From Thermoanaerobaculaceae bacterium (GTDB taxonomy: Bacteria > Acidobacteriota > UBA4820), in assembly GCA_012798145.1 (NCBI GenBank), contig JAAZNT010000047.1, positions 1-6,559 of the forward strand: DNA of 6,559 nt. Reading direction: 5' to 3'. Every line of letters begins with the position of its first letter. Within the stretch, counting starts at the first letter, position 1. The translations under genes and the position numbers were made by a program. The notes under the pieces were generated by a model that did not search any database, was not told where the DNA came from, and was given only the letters and a program-made list of their open reading frames with translations. Positions 1 through 5,901 of the stretch are shown here, in pieces.

Positions 1-94
1 GGAAGGAATGATAACACTGCGCCGTTCAGGTCTTATTAAAATTAAACAAGGACTCGTTCCTGTTGAAGAAGTTTTGAGAGAAACAGTTCTTTAA
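1..94 (+). CDS. pilB: Type IV pilus assembly ATPase PilB, C-terminal end only (partial)
   Basis: Only the last 30 residues are in the window, read from base 2 (EGMITLRRSGLIKIKQGL and onward, ending ETVL) to the TAA at 92-94. The pattern EGM-x-TLR-x-x-G-x-x-KI-x-x-G-x-x-x-x-EEVLR is the usual C-terminus of GspE/PilB secretion ATPases. These hexameric cytoplasmic enzymes power pilin polymerisation during pilus extension. The Walker motifs and the N-terminal domain lie upstream of the window. The stop codon overlaps the Shine-Dalgarno sequence of pilT, which places both genes in one operon. A GspE-type ATPase of a type II secretion system would end in much the same way; the directly following pilT and pilC favour PilB. 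Confidence 0.85.
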   Translation, partial: EGMITLRRSGLIKIKQGLVPVEEVLRETVL

Positions 95-103
95 GGAGGA
101 AAG

Positions 104-1282
104 ATGACAACCGCCACGACCGGTTCAAATCCGCCCCTTTCTCTTCATCACCTTTTGAAGGTAATGATTGACAACGAGGGCACAGATCTGCATATTACGA
201 CGAACACTCCGCCACAAATACGAATTCATGGACATTTGAAAGCCATTGACGGATACAAGCCGTTGAGTCCAGCGGAAACAAAACAACTATGCTATTCAAT
301 TCTGACAGATAACCAAAAACATAAATTTGAGGAAACGCTTGAGCTTGACCTTTCTTTTGGAATCAAAGGGCTTGCAAGATTCAGAGCGAACATTTTTCAA
401 CAAAGAGGTGCGGTGGCTGGAGCGTTCCGTTTGATCCCCTACGAAATAAGAGGTTTTAACGAACTTGGGCTTCCTTCAGTTATTGAGATGCTATGCGAAA
501 AGCCAAGGGGATTAATTCTTGTCACAGGTCCCACGGGTTCAGGAAAATCAACGACCCTTGCCGCAATGCTTGACAAAATAAACAGGGAAAGGCACGACCA
601 CATTATCACTATTGAAGACCCTGTTGAATACCTGCATCCTCACAAATCCTGCCTTGTAAATCAAAGAGAAGTAGGTGCAGACACATTCACATTCAAGAAC
701 GCATTAAAGAGCATTCTCCGTCAAGACCCCGATGTGGTTCTGATAGGGGAAATGAGAGACCTTGAAACTATTGAAGCAGCATTGAGAATCGCTGAAACCG
801 GCCACTTGACATTTGCAACATTGCACACAAATTCAACTGTGGAAACGATCAACCGTATCATAGATGTTTTTCCATCCAACCAGCAGGCGCAGGTTAGGAC
901 ACAGCTTTCATTCGTTATTCAGGGGATCCTCTGCCAAACGCTTCTTCCAACGAAAGATGGAAAAGGAAGGTGTCTTGCGGTTGAAATAATGGTTCCAAAC
1001 GCCGCAATAAGAAATCTTATCAGAGACGACAAGATTCATCAGATTTATTCAATGATGCAGACGGGTCAGGCGGGATCAGGAATGCAGACATTTAATCAGT
1101 CGCTCGCAGATTTATATTTAAGAGGAAAAATTGATTTTGAAACCGCAATGGCAAGGTCTTCTCAGCCGGAAGAACTGAAAGAACTTATTGATAGAGGAGT
1201 AACGCTTTCTTCAAGACAGATGAATGTTGGAATGGGTCCGGGAGGTTTGCCGAAATCGCCGGCGCCCCCTACAAAAAGATAG
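104..1282 (+). CDS. pilT: Type IV pilus retraction ATPase PilT
   Basis: This cytoplasmic hexameric ATPase depolymerises type IV pili and so drives twitching motility and DNA uptake in known systems. It has 392 residues. An N-terminal PAS-like domain (about 12-115) precedes the RecA-like ATPase core. Visible motifs are Walker A GPTGSGKST (142-150), the Asp box TIEDPVEY (169-176), Walker B DPDVVLIGEMRD (208-219) with its catalytic glutamate, and the His box TGHLTFATLHTN (232-243). AIRNLI at 301-306 is the C-terminal motif specific to PilT and needed for retraction; this separates it from PilB and from GspE. The C-terminus runs some 25 residues beyond the usual end of the family as a Gly/Pro-rich tail (GMGPGGLPKSPAPPTKR). 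The ATG at 104 has a strong Shine-Dalgarno sequence (AAGGAGGA, 93-100) overlapping the pilB stop. pilC follows after 30 bases. Confidence 0.95.
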   Translation: MTTATTGSNPPLSLHHLLKVMIDNEGTDLHITTNTPPQIRIHGHLKAIDGYKPLSPAETKQLCYSILTDNQKHKFEETLELDLSFGIKGLARFRANIFQQRGAVAGAFRLIPYEIRGFNELGLPSVIEMLCEKPRGLILVTGPTGSGKSTTLAAMLDKINRERHDHIITIEDPVEYLHPHKSCLVNQREVGADTFTFKNALKSILRQDPDVVLIGEMRDLETIEAALRIAETGHLTFATLHTNSTVETINRIIDVFPSNQQAQVRTQLSFVIQGILCQTLLPTKDGKGRCLAVEIMVPNAAIRNLIRDDKIHQIYSMMQTGQAGSGMQTFNQSLADLYLRGKIDFETAMARSSQPEELKELIDRGVTLSSRQMNVGMGPGGLPKSPAPPTKR

Positions 1283-1312
1283 TGTTTTATACTTCTCAAA
1301 TTAGGAGGGAAT

Positions 1313-2515
1313 ATGCCTCAGTTTGAATGGAGTGGAACCAAAAAAACAGGTGAAACAATTAGCGGGGTTATGACTGCTGAAAACAAAGACGAAGTCGCTC
1401 AAAATTTAAGAAAACAACAAATTGTAGTGACGAAGATCAAAGAGAAAGGCAAAGAGTTTGCCTTGCCAAAGTTCGGCGGTTCAGTTTCGACAAAGGAACT
1501 CGCCGTCTTCACAAGACAGTTTTCGGTTATGATTGACGCGGGTCTTCCAATTACTCAATGCCTTGAGATACTTGCTTCACAGCAGGAAAACAAATTTTTT
1601 CAAAAAATTCTGTTTACCGTGAGAGAAGATGTTGAAGCAGGAGCAAATCTCTCAGATGCGTTAAGGAGACATCCAAAAGTTTTTGATGACCTTTACTGCA
1701 ACCTTGTTGCTGCTGGAGAGGCGGGTGGTATCCTTGACACGATTCTTCAAAGATTGTCAATCTACATTGAAAAAAATGTCAAATTGAAAGCGGCGGTCAA
1801 ATCGGCTTTTATCTATCCAGTTGTTGTTATTGTGGTTGCTATTCTAATAGTCATCGTAATTATGTGGAAGGTCATTCCTACTTTTGCTTCATTGTTTGCG
1901 GGTTTGGGCGCGAAATTGCCCACCCCTACAAGAGTTGTCATTGCTATTTCAAATTTTTTGGGAGCGTGGTGGTGGCTTATAGGATTGACTATTGCTGTCA
2001 TTATTATTGCGCTTAGAACTTATTACGCCACTCCGAATGGAAGATACAATCTTGACAAAGCAATGTTAAAACTTCCAGTGCTCGGAATAGTGTTGAAGAA
2101 AATCGCTGTTGCAAGGTTCTGCCGAACACTGGGAACTCTTGTTTCTTCTGGCGTCCCGATTTTGGAAGGGCTTGAGATTACAGCAAAAACATCTGGAAAC
2201 GCTGTAGTTGAAGAGGCGATTATGAAAACAAGAAAAGCGGTTGAAGAAGGAAAAACAATCGTTGAACCCCTCCAAGCAACAGGACTCTTTCCCGGTATGG
2301 TCACTCAAATGATAGGCGTTGGAGAATCAACAGGCGCTCTTGACGCTATGCTTTCCAAAGTCGCCGATTTTTATGAAGATGAAGTTGACGAAGCGATAGC
2401 AAACCTAATGTCCCTTCTTGAGCCATTGATAATCGTATTTCTTGGAACAACCGTCGGAGGCATAGTCATTGCTATGTATATGCCTCTGTTTACTCTTATT
2501 CAGCAAATACAATAA
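1313..2515 (+). CDS. pilC: Type IV pilus inner-membrane platform protein PilC
   Basis: This is the polytopic inner-membrane protein on which the PilB and PilT ATPases act to insert or remove pilin subunits. Its 400 residues match the usual family length. Two copies of the T2SSF (GspF) domain are visible, at about 66-190 and 268-392. Each carries the typical signature: FTRQFSVMIDAGLPI (66-80) with GEAGG (135-139) in the first, and FCRTLGTLVSSGVPILEGL (269-287) with GVGESTGAL (335-343) in the second. Three hydrophobic membrane segments lie at about 167-188, 208-233 and 370-393. The short N-terminal region (FEWSGTKKTGETISGVM) is typical of PilC rather than of an archaeal homologue. The ATG at 1313 follows AGGAGG at 1303-1308. 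It is the last gene of the pilBTC unit and is closed by the terminator at 2539-2566. Confidence 0.95.
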   Translation: MPQFEWSGTKKTGETISGVMTAENKDEVAQNLRKQQIVVTKIKEKGKEFALPKFGGSVSTKELAVFTRQFSVMIDAGLPITQCLEILASQQENKFFQKILFTVREDVEAGANLSDALRRHPKVFDDLYCNLVAAGEAGGILDTILQRLSIYIEKNVKLKAAVKSAFIYPVVVIVVAILIVIVIMWKVIPTFASLFAGLGAKLPTPTRVVIAISNFLGAWWWLIGLTIAVIIIALRTYYATPNGRYNLDKAMLKLPVLGIVLKKIAVARFCRTLGTLVSSGVPILEGLEITAKTSGNAVVEEAIMKTRKAVEEGKTIVEPLQATGLFPGMVTQMIGVGESTGALDAMLSKVADFYEDEVDEAIANLMSLLEPLIIVFLGTTVGGIVIAMYMPLFTLIQQIQ

Positions 2516-2538
2516 AACGACAAATCAATTTTTTCAGG

Positions 2539-2566
2539 AAAGAGGGAGGAAACTCCCTCTTTTTTT
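2539..2566 (+). terminator. Intrinsic (rho-independent) terminator after pilC
   Basis: AGAGGGAG (2541-2548) pairs perfectly with CTCCCTCT (2553-2560) across a GAAA tetraloop. Two further A-T pairs lengthen the stem (2539-2540 with 2561-2562), and a run of six T (2561-2566) follows the core stem. It lies 23 bases after the pilC stop, so it ends the pilBTC transcript and separates it from pilSR. Confidence 0.93.
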
Positions 2567-2582
2567 ATAATTTGACAAATTT

Positions 2583-2591
2583 TGTTATAAT
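2583..2591 (+). promoter_or_regulatory. Extended -10 promoter element for pilS-pilR
   Basis: TGTTATAAT is a perfect TGn-TATAAT extended -10 motif, which in sigma-70 promoters reduces the need for a -35 box. A weak -35 candidate, TTTATA (2564-2569, 4 of 6 matches), lies 16 bases upstream inside the T-run of the terminator. Transcription would be expected to start around 2598-2600. The nearest purine is A2600, the first base of the pilS start codon, so the mRNA may have no leader. Confidence 0.65.
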
Positions 2592-2599
2592 TTATTCTT

Positions 2600-4210
2600 A
2601 TGAGCGAATATGAGAAGATCGGACTGAGACTAATAATTTTTCGTCTTGTTATAGCGTTGACTTTCCTGTCATCCTCAATTGGGATTCAAATTGCGCTTGG
2701 TGAAAAAATTCTATTAAAGCCCTATTTCTATTTTTCCGCCTTTGTCCTTTTTCTTGAGATTGGGTATGTTTTGTTCTATTCCTTTTTTAAGAAATTGAGA
2801 AATAAGGAACTTTTCCTTTATCTTCAGTTGGTTGGTGATTCTCTGACTGTTGTGGTTCTTTTATTTTACACAGGAGGACATTCAAGCGTTTTTGTTTTTC
2901 TGCTACATTTCCTTGTCGTTCTTGCAGGCGCCTTGTTGCGAAGAAGGGGTGCTATTTTTATTGCCCTTATCAACAGTCTCTTTTTCGGGCTTTTGTGTCT
3001 GAGTTTATATTACAATTGGTTGAGGCCTTCAGAATACTTCAACATTCCTTTTGAAGTCCCGACAGCAGGAGAGATTTTCAATGCTTTGATGATAAACTTT
3101 TTTGGTTTTTTTCTTGTTGCAATTCTTATATCTGCTGTGTCTTTAAGGATTGAAAAAAGCAGAAAAGAGCTCGGCGAAGCCAAAAAAGGTATAAAATATC
3201 TTAAACACTTAAATGATTTGATTGTATCTTCTATTTCCGGCGGAATTGTAGTAACAGATTTAAATGGAAAAGCGACATTCTCAACTCAAAAAGCAAGGAA
3301 TCTATTAGGGGTTAACATTACTGAAGGATGGAGTTTAAGGGAACAGATTGAGGATCTTGGAGGTCCTCCGATAGTCTTTGAACATTTGGCAAAAGAGGGG
3401 AGTGAAATACCATTATCTTTGCCTTCCGACAAACATCTTATGCTTTCAATATCTCCTCTTTTTGAAGAAGACAAGAAGGTGGGGTATCTTGTTCTTGTAA
3501 GAGACGAGACGGAAATTGTGAAGATAAGAAATGAACTTGAATTGAAAGAACGGCTTGTTTCCCTCGGAGAGATGGCTGCAAATATGGCTCACGAAATCAA
3601 AAATCCACTTGGTTCAATATCTGGAGCCGCTCAAATGCTCAAGAGTTCAGAACCTAAGAATAGCGGCGAAAATGAACTTCTTTCAATAATCCACAAAGAA
3701 AGCTTGCGGCTTGCGGAAGTTCTTGATAATTTTTTAAGTTTTGTCAGTCCCCAAAAGCCGGAAAAACATCTTGTCAACATTTACGAAATCATTGTTGAAG
3801 TCATCACCCTGTTTAAAAATAGCCCTCTTTTTCAGGAAAAAAAAATCAATTTGTCATTTGATTTTTTTCAAAATGAACTCTTTTTAAATATTGATCCAAA
3901 CCAGATCAAACAAGTATTATGGAATGTTTTACACAATGCGAGAAAGGCTTCGGAAGAGGGCGGGGAAATAAAAGTTTCATTGTTAAGAGAAGGAAATTGG
4001 GTAATTGTTGAAATTTCCGACAAGGGAATTGGAATGCCAAAAAGCGAAATAGAAAAAATACAGGAGCCCTTCAGAAAAGGATTTTCCCAAGGAGTAGGGC
4101 TTGGTTTGTCTCTTGTTCATAGAATTATGGAACAGCACAACGGAAAAGTTGAAATAGAATCAAAATTCAAAAGCGGAACTAAAGTGAAATTGTTTTTTCC
4201 TATGGAATAA
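2600..4210 (+). CDS. pilS: Membrane-bound sensor histidine kinase, PilS type
   Basis: This is the sensor kinase that autophosphorylates on histidine and passes the phosphate to the PilR regulator encoded next to it. It has 536 residues. About six hydrophobic membrane segments occupy roughly 8-31, 40-63, 75-92, 96-113, 117-138 and 160-182, followed by a PAS-like domain (about 200-305). The HisKA domain has MAHEIKNPLG (329-338) with His331 as phosphoacceptor. The HATPase_c domain has the N box NVLHNARKAS (442-451), G1 DKGIGM (474-479) and G2 GVGLGL (498-503). The ATP lid reads EPFRKGF (489-495) instead of the common EPFFTTK. The ATG at 2600 has no Shine-Dalgarno sequence, and an in-frame TAA at 2588-2590 excludes an earlier start. 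The N-terminus (LRLIIFRLVIALTFL) fits the first membrane helix of PilS/NtrB-like kinases, so the start is probably right. The PilS name rests on the six-helix sensor and the pil context. Confidence 0.87.
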   Translation: MSEYEKIGLRLIIFRLVIALTFLSSSIGIQIALGEKILLKPYFYFSAFVLFLEIGYVLFYSFFKKLRNKELFLYLQLVGDSLTVVVLLFYTGGHSSVFVFLLHFLVVLAGALLRRRGAIFIALINSLFFGLLCLSLYYNWLRPSEYFNIPFEVPTAGEIFNALMINFFGFFLVAILISAVSLRIEKSRKELGEAKKGIKYLKHLNDLIVSSISGGIVVTDLNGKATFSTQKARNLLGVNITEGWSLREQIEDLGGPPIVFEHLAKEGSEIPLSLPSDKHLMLSISPLFEEDKKVGYLVLVRDETEIVKIRNELELKERLVSLGEMAANMAHEIKNPLGSISGAAQMLKSSEPKNSGENELLSIIHKESLRLAEVLDNFLSFVSPQKPEKHLVNIYEIIVEVITLFKNSPLFQEKKINLSFDFFQNELFLNIDPNQIKQVLWNVLHNARKASEEGGEIKVSLLREGNWVIVEISDKGIGMPKSEIEKIQEPFRKGFSQGVGLGLSLVHRIMEQHNGKVEIESKFKSGTKVKLFFPME

Positions 4211-4213
4211 AAA

Positions 4214-5608
4214 ATGAAGAGAAGAATATTGATAGTAGATGATGAGAAAAGTATGAGAGATATTTTGAGAATTCTCTTTGAAAAAGAGAATTTTGAAGCA
4301 GAAACCGCAGAAAGCGGAGAAACGGCGCTTAAACTTCTTTCAGAAAATGTCTATGACCTTGTCTTATCCGATATTAGAATGGGAAAGATGTCGGGCTTGG
4401 ATTTACTGAGAGAAATCAAAAACCAAAATTATCCTCCGCAGGTTATTTTGATGACCGCTTATGCTTCAACTGAAACTGCAATTGAAGCGCTTAAACTGGG
4501 CGCCGTTGACTACATAATTAAACCATTTGATGTCAACGAACTTCTTCACAGGGTCAAGAGTGCTATTGAAAAGAAGAGTCTCTTTGAAGAAAATATTGAA
4601 TTAAGGGCAGAACTTTCAAAAAAAGAAGGTTTTGAAGGGATAATTGGAAACAATCAAAAGATGGTGAACATATACTCCCTTGTGCAAAGGATAGCCCCCA
4701 CGAATTCCACAGTTCTTATTGAAGGGGAAAGCGGAACAGGAAAAGAACTTGTGGCTAAAGCGATTCACTACAATTCATTAAGAAAGGAAAAGCCATTTAT
4801 ATCAATCAATTGCGGAGGGCTTCCAGAGACACTCCTTGAAAGCGAACTTTTTGGTTATGTGAAGGGCGCATTTACAGGGGCATACGCTTCAAAAAGAGGG
4901 CTTTTTGATGTGGCGGAAGGGGGCTCGTTATTTCTTGATGAAATAGGAGATATGACGCCTTTAATGCAGACAAAACTTTTAAGGGCTATTCAGGAAAGAA
5001 GGATAAGGGCTGTTGGTTCAACGAACGAGCATCCAGTGGATGTAAGACTGATAACAGCAACCAACAAAGACCTTTTTTCACTTGTTAAAGAAGGGCTATT
5101 CAGGGAAGATTTATATTACAGAATAAATGTTATAAAAATAGAAGTTCCACCGCTTAGAGAAAGAAAAGATGACATTCCTATTTTACTGAAATATTTTGTG
5201 GAAAAATACTCACAAATGTTGAAGAAAAAAGTTCCTCAAATTTCAAAAGAAGTAATTACCCTTCTTGAATCGTATCACTGGCCCGGAAATGTCAGAGAAC
5301 TTGAAAATGTTGTTGAAAGGGCTCTTGCCCTTGACCAGAATGGAATTATTGATGTGTCTCTGCTTCCAGATTCAATAAGAACAGCAAGAAAAGAAATCGC
5401 AGAAGAAAAATTTATTGAAATTCCAGAAGAAGGGTTTTCTCTTGAAAAAGCAAAGGATGAATTTGAGATAAAACTCATTAAAATGGCTCTTGAACTTGAA
5501 AATGGAAATATGACAAAAGCGGCAAAAAGACTTGGAATAAGTTACAGGTCTTTAAGGCATCTTATAAATTCAAAACATAGAAGACATTTTAGAGATGTTT
5601 CAAAATAG
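4214..5608 (+). CDS. pilR: Sigma-54-dependent response regulator, PilR/NtrC type
   Basis: This is a cytoplasmic, phosphorylation-controlled activator of sigma-54 promoters; PilR proteins in known systems switch on pilin transcription. Its 464 residues show the full NtrC-family layout. The receiver domain (about 4-118) has acidic D9 and D10, phosphoacceptor D53 (LSDIRM), T81 and K103. The AAA+ domain (about 141-370) has Walker A GESGTGKE (171-178), the sigma-54-contacting loop GAFTGA (218-223), Walker B GGSLFLDEI (236-244) and WPGNVREL (356-363). A Fis-type helix-turn-helix sits at about 427-452 (NMTKAAKRLGISYRSLRHLI), followed by a basic tail (HRRHFRDVSK). All residues needed for phosphorylation, ATP hydrolysis and sigma-54 contact are present. 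The ATG lies 3 bases after the pilS stop and has only a weak GGA upstream, which suggests coupling to pilS translation. Other NtrC-type regulators look alike; the PilR name depends on the neighbourhood. Confidence 0.88.
   Translation: MKRRILIVDDEKSMRDILRILFEKENFEAETAESGETALKLLSENVYDLVLSDIRMGKMSGLDLLREIKNQNYPPQVILMTAYASTETAIEALKLGAVDYIIKPFDVNELLHRVKSAIEKKSLFEENIELRAELSKKEGFEGIIGNNQKMVNIYSLVQRIAPTNSTVLIEGESGTGKELVAKAIHYNSLRKEKPFISINCGGLPETLLESELFGYVKGAFTGAYASKRGLFDVAEGGSLFLDEIGDMTPLMQTKLLRAIQERRIRAVGSTNEHPVDVRLITATNKDLFSLVKEGLFREDLYYRINVIKIEVPPLRERKDDIPILLKYFVEKYSQMLKKKVPQISKEVITLLESYHWPGNVRELENVVERALALDQNGIIDVSLLPDSIRTARKEIAEEKFIEIPEEGFSLEKAKDEFEIKLIKMALELENGNMTKAAKRLGISYRSLRHLINSKHRRHFRDVSK
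4268..4294 (+). repeat. Inverted repeat (hairpin) inside the start of pilR
   Basis: AGAATTCTCTTT (4268-4279) pairs with AAAGAGAATTTT (4283-4294) over 12 positions, with one G-U pair, across a 3-base GAA loop. It falls in codons 19-27 of pilR, within the receiver domain. The stem is AT-rich and four T form the distal end of the right arm, with no longer T-run after it, so it is not a strong terminator. It may be chance in AT-rich coding sequence. Confidence 0.5.
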
Positions 5609-5614
5609 TATAAT
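5609..5614 (+). promoter_or_regulatory. Possible -10 box upstream of the IVS-family remnant
   Basis: A perfect TATAAT begins directly after the pilR stop codon (5606-5608). No convincing -35 box lies 16-18 bases upstream, and there is no TGn extension. If it is active, it could drive the remnant gene and perhaps the glycosyltransferase. No terminator is visible between pilR and the glycosyltransferase, so read-through from pilSR is an alternative. Confidence 0.25.
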
Positions 5615-5693
5615 GGTTATGGAAGATAAGAGGTGAGAACAAGAATTTTGGATATTGGAAATGGGTGTAATCAAGCCGTTGAAGGAGAGTTAT

Positions 5694-5807
5694 ATGGCTT
5701 TAAAGAATTGGAAAGAAGTGGAAGTTTGGCAGAAATCGATGGCTCTTTTGAAGTTAGTCTATCTTGCAATAAAAGAATTTTTACAAGAGGAAGATTGCCT
5801 TGTCTGA
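5694..5807 (+). pseudogene. Truncated four-helix-bundle protein of the 23S rRNA IVS (S23) family
   Basis: The ATG at 5694 is preceded by a good Shine-Dalgarno sequence (AAGGAG, 5682-5687). The frame gives 37 residues beginning MALKNWKEVEVWQKSMALL and ending EEDCLV, then two adjacent stop codons (TGA TGA, 5805-5810). The opening K-x-W-K-E-x-E-VW-x-K-x-M, then V-Y and a K-EF---EE segment, matches the start of the 23S rRNA intervening-sequence proteins, small four-helix bundles of about 115-125 residues related to the Avd protein of diversity-generating retroelements. About two thirds of the protein is missing, including the usual QIRRAAVSIPSNIAEG region. In the +1 frame, LSDDTANQILQ (5800-5832) could be a further remnant after a frameshift, but the match is loose. 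The role of this family outside rRNA genes is unknown. The gene is probably dead, although a short peptide could still be made. Confidence 0.7.
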
Positions 5808-5852
5808 TGATACTGCAAATCAAATCTTGCAATGACTGCTTTTTTCACCCTG

Positions 5853-5876
5853 ATCCTCAAATCCTAAATCCTAAAA
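5853..5876. repeat. Heptamer tandem repeat, about three copies of AATCCTA
   Basis: ATCCTCA (5853-5859), AATCCTA (5860-5866) and AATCCTA (5867-5873) run head to tail, and AAA of a fourth unit follows. The array lies between the broken IVS-family gene and the Shine-Dalgarno sequence of the glycosyltransferase (GGAG, 5891-5894). It is short, and only two copies are identical. Confidence 0.55.
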
Positions 5877-5901
5877 ACCATTATTACATTGGAGATAAAA
5901 A

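Noticed and set aside
2023..2308. Two overlapping reverse-strand open frames of 80-93 codons inside pilC
   Set aside because: They lie wholly within the conserved second T2SSF domain of pilC, show no recognisable motif, and are best explained as shadows of its codon pattern.
2572..2577. Perfect TTGACA as the -35 box of the pilS promoter
   Set aside because: Only 8 bases separate it from TATAAT at 2586-2591, too close for sigma-70. At 17-18 bases downstream the best match (TCTTAT, 2596-2601) is poor and would overlap the start codon. The extended -10 explains the site better.
5515..5608. Possible frameshift at the C-terminus of pilR
   Set aside because: The ending SLRHLINSKHRRHF looked unusual, but it aligns without gaps to the recognition helix of Fis-type domains (RSxRYxLKK), and the other two frames meet stops soon after. 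It is more likely a natural variant tail.
5609..5901. Diversity-generating retroelement suggested by the Avd-like remnant
   Set aside because: No reverse transcriptase, template repeat or variable repeat is visible nearby. The remnant alone fits a decayed stand-alone IVS-family gene.
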